A stretch of DNA of 64,000 bases from Maribacter algarum (ex Zhang et al. 2020). GTDB lineage: Bacteria; Bacteroidota; Bacteroidia; Flavobacteriales; Flavobacteriaceae. The notes beneath the pieces were generated by a model. It had not been told where the DNA came from and did not search any database. It saw only the letters and a list, made by a program, of their open reading frames with translations. The translations under genes were made by a program, and so were the position numbers. Where the stretch lies: contig NZ_VATY01000002.1 in assembly GCF_005885635.1 (NCBI RefSeq), positions 992,001-1,056,000 of the forward strand, given 5' to 3'. Of the stretch, positions 42,719 through 50,880 are shown in pieces (the first letter of the stretch is position 1; each line of letters opens with the position of its first letter).

Positions 42719-44275
42719 TTATCTTGGAAGACCTGTAATCTTGAACAAGAATGAACCTTCTAATCGGGCCTGGTCCTCAGAAATTGCAGTGGGATCTACA
42801 AATTTTAATCCGTCTGCCCTTACGGCGGTTTCAGGGGTCGTACTAAAGTTCCACCCATGAACTTGGGCACCACCAAGAAAAGTAGGTTCAGAAGCTCCAA
42901 TGATGTCAGTTACATCAATGACACCGGTGATTTCCCAATTTCTGTCAGTAACCCCGTAGCCAAGTGCTGCAGCACCTTGCTGATTACACTCCATAACCTC
43001 TTTAACCTCTCCAGTATTCAAATTGTACTGCCACATTTTTGCAAAACCGGAAATTTTAGGATTCAGGTCGGCGTACCCATTCGGATCTTCTTGAATGTAA
43101 GCGTAGTTCTCTGTGACCAAAATGTTATCAGGTGAGTGCATTCCATCCGCTTTACCACCTTTCAAATCACCGTCCATAACAACCTCTATTTTAGCATCTC
43201 CTATTGGTTCATCAGGATTCAAAATTAATTTGTAAACACGACCAAATGTAGTGCCTCTACTAGCTAAGTCGGGATTATCAGAACGATATCTACCCGTTGC
43301 ATTGAAATAAACCTCCCTATTAGCTTCCGCCGAGCCTCTTCTCCAATCGATATCCTCAATTCTTTGGAAACCAATGGCCAATGAGTCAATACCTTCCTGA
43401 TTCAACTCGGAAATTGTTCTTTCTGAAACTTCAACCCATTCTACATCGTAGCTAGTTCCTTCAGCCATTCCCATTTCAAAAAGTTGTCCGCCTTCACCAA
43501 TACCAGTCTCAACTGGGTTCTTGCCTCTTAATACATAAAGACTTCCACCATTCAAATCACCACGTGAACCGACGTACATGGCAAAATGTGATTCCGGATA
43601 TTTATTGTTGCTATCGTCATCACCCATAAAAACCACAGTTCGTCCTGGGAATGCATCTTTACCTATAACTACGGCATTCTCTGTTGACCACTCGCCAAGT
43701 GCCGGTAGTCTTTCAGCTTCAATCCTATCTTCCGTTGGGCGGAATGGATTTACTTTGTAAACACCTTTGGCATTGCCTCCCCATTCGCCGCCAGAGAGAT
43801 ATAAAGGTCCGAAACCGTGTTCTTCAACGGTCACAGAAGAGCCAGAACACTGTGCGGTAAATGCAGTTGCGGTGGAATTCACTATATAATCACCTTCTAA
43901 CGGTTGTAATTTAGAATTCATTTGAATTCGCGCAATAGAATAGTCAGATTCAAGATTATTAATGAAAGCATACGTGTCGTCTCCATTGGGATAAAGTGCA
44001 GCTCCATCCATAAATGACCCGTAAACGAAAGTGGAATCTGAGGGTAGAATGTCAGCTGATGTTAGTACCATAGACAGATCCGCACTTCCAGCGAATTCCC
44101 CTTTCAAGGTAAATACCCCGTCAGGAACTACCGAGCTCGTCAGAGGTTCCATTTCTTTTTTTGGTTCATCGCTACCATTACCACCACCATCACCAATAAA
44201 ATCATCAATTCGGTCGCAAGAAAATGCTGTTGCAACAACCCCAGCACATACTAGCCATTTTTCAAGTGTTCTCAT
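42719..44275 (-). CDS. PhoX/DUF839-like beta-propeller lipoprotein
   Basis: A 518-residue protein with a lipoprotein-type N-terminus (AFSC) and a Gly/Asp-rich linker. The core has the PhoX-like pattern FQRIEDIDWRRGSAEANREV, YFNATGRY and MHSPDNILVTENYAYIQEDP. PhoX proteins are calcium/iron alkaline phosphatases; catalytic residues could not be verified here, so phosphatase activity is a guess. The gene heads the run with the peroxidase and FAS1 genes. A TAGTTTTG box lies upstream at 44312-44319. Confidence 0.7.
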   Translation of the reverse strand: MRTLEKWLVCAGVVATAFSCDRIDDFIGDGGGNGSDEPKKEMEPLTSSVVPDGVFTLKGEFAGSADLSMVLTSADILPSDSTFVYGSFMDGAALYPNGDDTYAFINNLESDYSIARIQMNSKLQPLEGDYIVNSTATAFTAQCSGSSVTVEEHGFGPLYLSGGEWGGNAKGVYKVNPFRPTEDRIEAERLPALGEWSTENAVVIGKDAFPGRTVVFMGDDDSNNKYPESHFAMYVGSRGDLNGGSLYVLRGKNPVETGIGEGGQLFEMGMAEGTSYDVEWVEVSERTISELNQEGIDSLAIGFQRIEDIDWRRGSAEANREVYFNATGRYRSDNPDLASRGTTFGRVYKLILNPDEPIGDAKIEVVMDGDLKGGKADGMHSPDNILVTENYAYIQEDPNGYADLNPKISGFAKMWQYNLNTGEVKEVMECNQQGAAALGYGVTDRNWEITGVIDVTDIIGASEPTFLGGAQVHGWNFSTTPETAVRADGLKFVDPTAISEDQARLEGSFLFKITGLPR

Positions 44276-44633
44276 TTTGTTAACTGTTTTTAGGTTTTAA
44301 AATTTCTTTAACAAAACTAGAGACCGAATGTTCGAGTGGTATTACCTAGATGTATTCCTTTTTTTAAATTCTATTGAATTTTAGGTTAAGGGGGTAACAA
44401 AAAATTAAAATTCTGGTGGGCTTTAGATTACGGTAAGAAAACGTTTATTTAAAAGGCTAAAGCAAACTCAAAAAGCTAACCAACTAAAACAGAGATGGAT
44501 GTATATATTTTTAATAGACAATGTGGTCTTTTTCTAAAATAAGAATCCGTGTTAAGAAATTGTAGACTTAACATAAGATGCAGTGGATGGGTAGTTTTAT
44601 GCCTATAGCATAGGAATAATTAGGCAAAACTAC
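44276..44633. other. 358-bp gene-free region
   Basis: Between the PhoX-like and Gfo/Idh/MocA genes, both on the minus strand. It holds a -7 box for the PhoX-like gene (44312-44319, minus strand, TAGTTTTG) and, at its left-strand end, the hairpin at 44590-44634. The rest is AT-rich and shows no ORF or RNA gene that I can support. Confidence 0.6.
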
Positions 44634-44634
44634 C
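44590..44634 (-). terminator. Hairpin at the end of the Gfo/Idh/MocA gene
   Basis: GGTAGTTTTATGCCTA at 44590-44605 pairs with TAGGCAAAACTACC at 44621-44634, with a two-base AT bulge. It overlaps the last base of the stop codon. There is no T-run after the stem on the minus strand, so it may stabilise the 3' end rather than terminate by the classic mechanism. Confidence 0.5.
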
Positions 44635-45773
44635 TAAGACTTAACAATCCCCATAGTACCTAAATCCAGAGGAACAGTTTTACCTCCTTCACGGATGGAT
44701 TGATAAATAGCCTCACAAATAATCATATCCCGCTTGCCCATTTCTCCAGGAGCTACATTGGTGCTTCCGGTTTTGATATGTTTTGCAAAATCATCCATCT
44801 GGAGCATTTGTTGGCTTTTATGCGGGAATTTGATTTCCTTACCTTCAGATGTTCTTCCAGCCAAAGGCCCATAATTGTGACAAGGATTTAATTCTGCCCA
44901 TCCCTTTCGAAAACTCACAAACAAACGATTTGCATTGGCGTTATGGCTCGTAAATAGATTACCCACTACCCCATTCGGAAATTGCATTTGGGCCGTAATG
45001 GTCTCATCGGTATCCTTGAAATACTCAGGCATGGTACTGAATTCTTGAGCAGCGACCGAAATTGGGTTCATTCCTGTTCCGTAGATATTGCTTTGAATGG
45101 AATAGACTCCCATATTCAAAAGTGCCCCACCACCGGAAAGTGATTTGTTCAAGCGCCACTGATCAGGATTCCCTCTTGAAACATATGCAGCATCAGAAGA
45201 AACGTAATGCACATCGCCGAAGGTTTTTTTGCGTACCAATCGTTTGATTTCATTTGTATAAGGGTCAGATTGCATACGATAACCCACACTTAATTTAACA
45301 CCGGCAGTATTACAAGCCTCAATAATAGCATCGCACTCTAAGACACTTACGGCCATAGGTTTCTCGCAGATTACATGCTTCCCTGCCTTGGCCGAACGAA
45401 TACAAAATTCTGCATGCATACTATTCGGCAGTACAACATAGACAATATCAATGGCATCATTCTTTGCTATTTCATCAAAATTCTCGTAGTTATATACATT
45501 CGCTTTCGGAATGTTATATTGGGACATCCATTGCTTTTCCTTGGCCGGAGTACCCGTAACGATACCTGCCAAATAACAGTGTTCAGTATTCACGAGGCCA
45601 GGTGCTAATTGTCCGGCACTATAACTCCCCAAACCAACTAAGGCTATCCCTAGTTTCTTTTCCTGTTGCCCAGCTCCCATTCCACAAGCCAGAGGCATAC
45701 CTGCCAACAGTGTAGTTGCCGCCATTCCCTGGGTTAGTTTTTTATTGAAAGTCCTTCTGCTGATAGTTGACAT
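44634..45773 (-). CDS. Exported Gfo/Idh/MocA-family oxidoreductase
   Basis: A 379-residue protein. It begins with a twin-Arg-type signal (SRRTFNKKLTQGMAATTLL), then a Rossmann NAD(P) domain (LGIALVGLGSYSAGQLAPGL, about residues 38-165), the EKPMAVSV motif with the catalytic-site Lys, and an alpha/beta C-terminal domain with GGGALLNMGVYSIQ. Family members oxidise sugars, inositols or sugar acids; Tat export with a bound cofactor is common in Bacteroidota. The substrate is unknown. Confidence 0.88.
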   Translation of the reverse strand: MSTISRRTFNKKLTQGMAATTLLAGMPLACGMGAGQQEKKLGIALVGLGSYSAGQLAPGLVNTEHCYLAGIVTGTPAKEKQWMSQYNIPKANVYNYENFDEIAKNDAIDIVYVVLPNSMHAEFCIRSAKAGKHVICEKPMAVSVLECDAIIEACNTAGVKLSVGYRMQSDPYTNEIKRLVRKKTFGDVHYVSSDAAYVSRGNPDQWRLNKSLSGGGALLNMGVYSIQSNIYGTGMNPISVAAQEFSTMPEYFKDTDETITAQMQFPNGVVGNLFTSHNANANRLFVSFRKGWAELNPCHNYGPLAGRTSEGKEIKFPHKSQQMLQMDDFAKHIKTGSTNVAPGEMGKRDMIICEAIYQSIREGGKTVPLDLGTMGIVKS

Positions 45774-45888
45774 AATTGGTATTCTTTAGAATTCCTTTTA
45801 AAACTACGAAAAATCGGCATTTTAAAACATTATTTTAAGTAAGGATGAATAGCATATATCTAGTTTCCATTATACCCTGCATATCAAG

Positions 45889-45919
45889 TTGCGTTCAAAC
45901 TTCCTTTTGTCTACATTTA
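45889..45919 (+). promoter_or_regulatory. Promoter of the S10 peptidase gene
   Basis: TTG at 45889-45891, a 20-nt spacer, then TACATTTA at 45912-45919, which matches 7 of 8 of TAnnTTTG. The start codon at 45943 follows at a normal distance, so this is the best-formed promoter in the window. Confidence 0.6.
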
Positions 45920-45942
45920 TCCAGACTAATTCCAATAAAAAC

Positions 45943-47430
45943 ATGAAAAAATTCACGCTCTTTTTAGGTATCTCCATTCTCACTTTTCAATTTACAATTT
46001 CCCAAGAAAGGAAACTTCCTGTCGACACAGTCGTGACTACACAGCATAGTGTCACCATTAATGGCACAGCCATCAACTATACCGCCAAAACTGGCACACA
46101 ACCAGTTTGGGATGAAATGGGAAAACCTGTTGCAGCATTGCATTATACCTATTATACCAGAAACAATGTGAAAGACCGTGCCTCTCGACCGCTTTTGATT
46201 TCGTTCAATGGTGGACCAGGTTCAGGGTCAGTATGGATGCACCTAGCCTAAGCCGGACCACGCATACTGAAAATTGACGATGAGGGATATCCGGTACAAC
46301 CTTACGGCGTGAAGCAAAATCCATATTCCGTTTTAGATGTGACGGATATCGTTTACGTAAATCCTGCGAATACAGGATATAGCCGTACGATTCCTGAATC
46401 AGGAAAAGAAGTAGATCGCGAAAAATTCTTCGGTATAAATGCGGATATTAAATATCTAGCCGAATGGTTAAACACCTTTGTTACCAGAAATAATCGTTGG
46501 CGTTCACCCAAATACATTGTTGGCGAAAGTTACGGAGGTACCCGTGTTATGGGACTCTCCCTAGCCTTACAAAATCAACAATGGATGTATCTCAACGGCG
46601 TTATCATGGTTTCTCCTGCGGATTACAAATTATACAATACTGGAGGTGCTGTTGAAAACGCTATAAGTTTACCTTATTATACTGCAGCAGCTTGGCATCA
46701 CAAAGCATTGCCATCTGAATTGCAGAACAAGGATTTATTGGAGATTCTCCCAGAATCTGAGAATTATGCTGTAAATACCTTGATTCCGGCTTTGGCGAAG
46801 GGAGGATTTATAGGGAAAACTGAAAAGAATGCCGTAGCAGAAAAAATGGCTTATTATTCCGGACTATCCAAAGAGGAAATTCTGGATCAAAATTTGGTCG
46901 TTCCAGTCCAGTATTTCTGGAAAAACCTGCTGAAAGAGCGCGGCAATACTATCGGAAGGCTTGATTCCAGGTATTTAGGCATTGATAGACAATTGGCAGG
47001 TATTCAACCGGACTACAGTGCAGAATTAACCTCTTGGCTACATAGTTTTACCCCTGCTATCAATTATTATTTACAGGAAGAACTCAAGTTTAAGACTGAT
47101 ATCAAATACAATATGTTCGGCCCTGTTCGTCCATGGAATAATGATGATGATAATACACGTGATAATCTGCGCCAGGCAATGGCACAAAACCCCTATTTAA
47201 ATGTTCTCGTGCAATCCGGTTATTATGATGGTGCAACAACCTACTTTCAGGCAAAATACACCATGTGGCAAACAGACCCGAGCGGAAAGATGAAAGAACG
47301 TTTTGATTTTAAGGGCTATCGTTCAGGGCATATGATGTATTTGCGAAGGGAAGATCTTCAGAATGCAAATAATGATATTCGTGATTTTATAAAACGGACT
47401 ATGAGCAATGGGAAGAGTGCTAAATATTAA
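45943..47430 (+). pseudogene. S10 serine carboxypeptidase-family gene interrupted by one in-frame stop
   Basis: Read through, the frame encodes 495 residues: signal peptide, GPGSGSVWMHLA, a TAA at codon 103 (46249-46251), then AGPRILKIDDEGYPV continuing in the same frame. Both halves together form one normal S10 peptidase with the nucleophile in VGESYGGTRV and a C-terminal HMMYLRRED His region. No frameshift or insertion is seen; a single base change from TAT or TAC (Tyr) to TAA explains it. It may be a recent null allele, a sequencing error or, less likely, a read-through site. The promoter upstream looks intact. Confidence 0.85.
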
Positions 47431-47461
47431 GCCTTAATTTTAATCTTAAATCAAATCATTC

Positions 47462-47854
47462 ATGGATAATTTCATGATTGCCATTCTCGTAATTTTGGCA
47501 AGTTCTTTTATAGGTCGTAGAATTAATCAAAAAGCTTCTGAAAAATTGAATGATGACCAGAAGGCCCGATTGGTTACCCTTTTTTCAAGAAGTGGTATAT
47601 ATAGCTTCATAATTTTGATACTAATCTTAGGCCTATTTTTTTCAAACATTAAGTTTAAATGGGTAGACCAAGGTTCAGCCAGTTTAGTTTTCATGGTTTT
47701 TATTACGACTTTTTTATTGGGAAATGCGTACAGAACGTACAAGAAATTAAAAGAAGCCAATTTCCCTGAATCCTATGTAAAGCAAAATTTACTTTCCAAT
47801 GCTGTAAGGTTTTTGGGGTTGATTCTTTTCTTTGTAATCTTGAATTGGTTCTAA
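47462..47854 (+). CDS. Hypothetical four-helix membrane protein
   Basis: A 130-residue protein with four hydrophobic segments (about residues 3-18, 46-64, 72-92 and 112-129) and a short basic loop after the first (RRINQKASEKLNDDQKARL). No family was recognised. It lies 31 nt after the interrupted peptidase gene and before the three tandem paralogues, whose promoter region follows. Confidence 0.72.
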   Translation: MDNFMIAILVILASSFIGRRINQKASEKLNDDQKARLVTLFSRSGIYSFIILILILGLFFSNIKFKWVDQGSASLVFMVFITTFLLGNAYRTYKKLKEANFPESYVKQNLLSNAVRFLGLILFFVILNWF

Positions 47855-47952
47855 TACCATTTCAAAGTTTTTGGTTGTTCGATATAACTGGTATGTTGAC
47901 CTTTTTGTAACAAAAGTTTATTTTTTATTACCCATAATTAAAAGATGAAGTT

Positions 47953-48222
47953 ATGGGATACGCAGGACAACCGATGTTAGTAGTAAAAGCCAACAGAGCT
48001 TTACTAAGAAAACGAAGCACCTTTAAAGAGGTAAAAGACATGTATTTAGACTCTACGGATAAGACCGAGTTGGAGTTTAAAGAGATATCTCCTGAAAAAT
48101 TGGCCCAAATCAAAGTTGATATTCGAAGAAAAGCGAAAGAAGATGCTTGGAAAGACGCTGGCATACATCTTTTGTGTACGATGGTGGTACTCTACGGACT
48201 GTATTGGATATTTTATATTTAG
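47953..48222 (+). CDS. Small membrane protein, tandem paralogue 1
   Basis: An 89-residue protein: a charged cytoplasmic part with NRALLRKRSTFKEVKDMYLD, KTELEFKEISPEKLAQIK and IRRKAKEDA, then one C-terminal transmembrane helix (about residues 70-88). It is the first of three adjacent homologues that share the core NRxLLxKRxxxK, SGKTELEF (here TDKTELEF) and a tail helix. They are separated by only a few nt, so they are one operon. The function is unknown. Confidence 0.8.
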   Translation: MGYAGQPMLVVKANRALLRKRSTFKEVKDMYLDSTDKTELEFKEISPEKLAQIKVDIRRKAKEDAWKDAGIHLLCTMVVLYGLYWIFYI

Positions 48223-48225
48223 AAT

Positions 48226-48501
48226 ATGAGCTCAGCAGGAACCATAGCAGCCGCAATTACGAGTTTAAAGGAGAATAGGGCTCTTCTTAAAAAAAGAAAA
48301 CTCAAAGATTTAAAAACCTTGCTTTACGAGACATCAGGTAAAACCGAGTTGGAATTCAAGCAAGTATCAGCAGAAGAGTTGTTCCGCATTAAAATGGAAA
48401 TTCGGACAAAAGCAAAACGAGCTGCGAAAGTTGAAATCGGAATTTACATTGGGTGTACCATTGTTACTTTGAGCTTCTTTTATTGGTTGTTATATTTATA
48501 A
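48226..48501 (+). CDS. Small membrane protein, tandem paralogue 2
   Basis: A 91-residue protein with the same plan as its neighbours: SLKENRALLKKRKLKDLKTL, SGKTELEFKQVSAEELFRIK, IRTKAKRAA and one C-terminal membrane helix. It starts 3 nt after paralogue 1. It is closer to paralogue 3 in the SGKTELEF block than to paralogue 1. Confidence 0.8.
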   Translation: MSSAGTIAAAITSLKENRALLKKRKLKDLKTLLYETSGKTELEFKQVSAEELFRIKMEIRTKAKRAAKVEIGIYIGCTIVTLSFFYWLLYL

Positions 48502-48506
48502 TAAAT

Positions 48507-48785
48507 ATGGGTTACGGACAGGATGCAATCAATGTAATTAAGAATAATCGGTCTCTATTGAAGCGCAAAAAATTCAAAGAAACAAAAAATCTCTTTATCG
48601 AAACCTCAGGTAAAACTGAATTGGAGTTTAAAGAAGTTTCTAAAGAAGACTTGAAGACTATTAAGTTAAAAATAAGAAAACAGGCCAAAAAACGAGCGCT
48701 GATTGAAATAGTAATATATGGTAGTTTAGCTATTATTCTGTTGGGATTGTTTGCCTATTTTGCCTTTCTAGTGGTTAGCTCCTAA
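48507..48785 (+). CDS. Small membrane protein, tandem paralogue 3
   Basis: A 92-residue protein: MGYGQDAINVIKNNRSLLKR, SGKTELEFKEVSKEDLKTIK, IRKQAKKRALIEIVIYG and a C-terminal membrane helix. The ATG at 48507, 5 nt after the stop of paralogue 2, is chosen because MGY aligns with the MGY start of paralogue 1; an in-frame ATG at 48453 lies within paralogue 2. Nitrilase follows 17 nt later, so it may share the transcript. Confidence 0.8.
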   Translation: MGYGQDAINVIKNNRSLLKRKKFKETKNLFIETSGKTELEFKEVSKEDLKTIKLKIRKQAKKRALIEIVIYGSLAIILLGLFAYFAFLVVSS

Positions 48786-48802
48786 AAAGTTATCTTAGAG
48801 CT

Positions 48803-49732
48803 ATGAAAGTCAAGGTTGCCGTAGTTCAAGAGAGTCCAGTTTTCTTTGATAAGGAGAAGACTTTACAAAAGCTAGAATCCTTAGTGAAGACATATGCTAA
48901 TGAAGGCTGTGATTTATTAGTTTTTCCAGAGTCTTTTATTCCGGGTTATCCTAGAGGGTTTGACTTTGGGGCAAAAATTGGAAGTCGGTCTGATTCAGGT
49001 AGGGAGCTTTACGCCGATTATACGGCCAATAGCATTGACCTCGAAAGTGATGACCGAACTCGTTTGGAAAAGCTTTCCAAAGAACAAAACATTTATTTGG
49101 TCGTCGGGGTCACGGAAAAGCAAAATACCAATGGGAGTCTTTACTGCTCCATGCTCTACATCTCCCCTACGCAAGGACTACTAGGCGTACACCGCAAAAT
49201 AAAACCTACAGGTACAGAGCGTCTTATTTGGGCTGAGGCTTCAGGAGAATCACTAGTTAGTTTTCAAACGACAATTGGTAAACTTGGTGGACTCATATGC
49301 TGGGAAAACTATATGCCCATGGCACGTATGAGCATGTATCAAAAAGGAGTGGAAATCTATATTGCTCCCACTGCTGATTCCCGAGAAGAATGGACAGCTA
49401 CCATGAAACACATCGCACTAGAAGGTCGCTGTTTTGTTTTAGGATGTAATCAGTATTACACCAAATCAATGTATCCGGAGAAATACAGTCATAGCGTAAA
49501 AGATGAACCTGACACTATTTGCCCTGGTGGAAGTATTATTGTTTCGCCATTGGGAAAAGTAATTGCTGGTCCGTTGTTTAATAAACCAGGGGTTTTAGTC
49601 ACAGAACTAGACTTGGAAGATGTAGCCAAAAGTAAACTGGACTTTGATGTTATCGGACATTATGCGCGAAATGATATTTTTGAATTGAAAGTCAATGGGC
49701 AACCTCCAATCAAAAGGGAGTCCTTAGAATAA
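48803..49732 (+). CDS. Carbon-nitrogen hydrolase, nitrilase type
   Basis: A 309-residue enzyme with the Glu-Lys-Cys triad: E43 in VFPESFIPGYPRG, K132 in HRKIKPTG, and C166 in GGLICWENYMP. The GYPRG and CWENYMP blocks and the length match nitrilases (nitrile to carboxylic acid and ammonia) rather than amidases. It is a cytoplasmic enzyme forming helical oligomers in the family. A dispersed repeat follows its stop directly. Confidence 0.92.
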   Translation: MKVKVAVVQESPVFFDKEKTLQKLESLVKTYANEGCDLLVFPESFIPGYPRGFDFGAKIGSRSDSGRELYADYTANSIDLESDDRTRLEKLSKEQNIYLVVGVTEKQNTNGSLYCSMLYISPTQGLLGVHRKIKPTGTERLIWAEASGESLVSFQTTIGKLGGLICWENYMPMARMSMYQKGVEIYIAPTADSREEWTATMKHIALEGRCFVLGCNQYYTKSMYPEKYSHSVKDEPDTICPGGSIIVSPLGKVIAGPLFNKPGVLVTELDLEDVAKSKLDFDVIGHYARNDIFELKVNGQPPIKRESLE

Positions 49733-49735
49733 AAA

Positions 49736-49832
49736 GTTTAAACGCAAGGTTCGCTAAGAAAGCGCAAAGGACGCAAAGCCACCTCAATTTCTTTGTTAAC
49801 CTTGCTTAAAACCTTGCGCTCTTTGCGTTTTA
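49736..49832. repeat. Dispersed CGCAAAG-type palindromic repeat, copy 2
   Basis: An imperfect palindrome: left arm words AAACGCAAGG, GCGCAAAGG, ACGCAAAG; right arm words CTTTG, CCTTGCGC, CTTTGCGTTTT. It shares GGTTCGC(A/T)AAGAAA with 22308-22374. Both copies follow immediately after genes, so a role at mRNA 3' ends is possible. Confidence 0.65.
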
Positions 49833-49929
49833 GCATTCCGAATGAAATATCACCTTAAATACTTTACCCGTTTGTAACAAAAAAAGAAAACCAACTACCA
49901 ATATGTAAAGCTGAATCTAAAATTCTTAA

Positions 49930-50751
49930 ATGAGTACTTCCCTGATAACAACACTTTCCGAAAAAGATTTAATCGAACTAAGGTCCGCCAAAAAGAAGAT
50001 GGAAGAAATCGGTTGGGCAATGAAAGGTCTGAATCGTATTGGAGGTGTATTGGAAACAGGAATTGACAAACTCCCTCAAAAACAACAAAAATGGTTACAG
50101 CAGTTGGCTCATAAAGTGTTGCATACGGTTGTGAAGGCAAACTTAAAGACCATGAAAAAAGGAAAAACAAAAGCTGCTCCTTCAAATAGGACCTATAAAG
50201 CTTTGGTAACTTCTTCGGGTATTGTTGGAGGCGCCTTTGGTGCGACGGCTTTCGCAGTTGACTTGACCGTAGCTACTAAATTCATGATGCGCTCCATTAT
50301 GGATATTGCACGAAGCGAAGGAGAGGATTTGAGTTCATATGACACCCAGTTGGCTTGTTTGCAAGTTCTTGCTTTAGGCGGTAAGTCCAAACATGATGAC
50401 AATTTGGATACCGGATACTACGCTACACGGGTAGCCCTAAGTTCCGCAGTAAAAAATGCCACTTCATATGCGTCTAAACATGGCATGGGGGCAGTGTTAC
50501 AAGGAAGTAACAATACGCTCATGAAACTTATTGGAGCTATAGCTTCCCGATTCAGCATTCAGGTTTCAGAGAAGTTTGTTGCCCAGGCAATACCTGTAAT
50601 TGGAGCTGCAGGTGGAGGTTCCGTCAATTTGGCCTTTATCAATCATTTTCAGAACATGGCGAAAGCCCATTTTACAATCCGAAGACTTGAACGTAAATAT
50701 GGAGAGGCAATGATAAAGGGTGCCTATGAAGGTCTTGAAATTAACGGTTGA
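49930..50751 (+). CDS. EcsC-family protein
   Basis: A 273-residue protein with amphipathic helices and short hydrophobic stretches (GIVGGAFGATAFAVDLTVAT, AIPVIGAAGGGSVNLAFI). The GFGA/AVDL region and the ALGGKSKHDDN segment match the EcsC family. It has no signal peptide and probably associates with the inner membrane. The role is unknown; in Bacillus ecsC neighbours an ABC transporter, which is absent here. Confidence 0.82.
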   Translation: MSTSLITTLSEKDLIELRSAKKKMEEIGWAMKGLNRIGGVLETGIDKLPQKQQKWLQQLAHKVLHTVVKANLKTMKKGKTKAAPSNRTYKALVTSSGIVGGAFGATAFAVDLTVATKFMMRSIMDIARSEGEDLSSYDTQLACLQVLALGGKSKHDDNLDTGYYATRVALSSAVKNATSYASKHGMGAVLQGSNNTLMKLIGAIASRFSIQVSEKFVAQAIPVIGAAGGGSVNLAFINHFQNMAKAHFTIRRLERKYGEAMIKGAYEGLEING

Positions 50752-50880
50752 AATACTATCCTATTACATCATTCCGTCAATATGCATACGTAATTCGTCA
50801 TTAGAAAAAATCACTTCAATCTTCTGACATCGGATTTCTAACTATTTTCCCTACATTTAGAGTTCATCCAAAATATTCCT

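Noticed and set aside
45889-45942. Upstream TTG as start of the S10 peptidase
   Set aside because: This TTG is the -33 element of a well-formed promoter (TTG-N20-TACATTTA), so the ATG at 45943 is the start.
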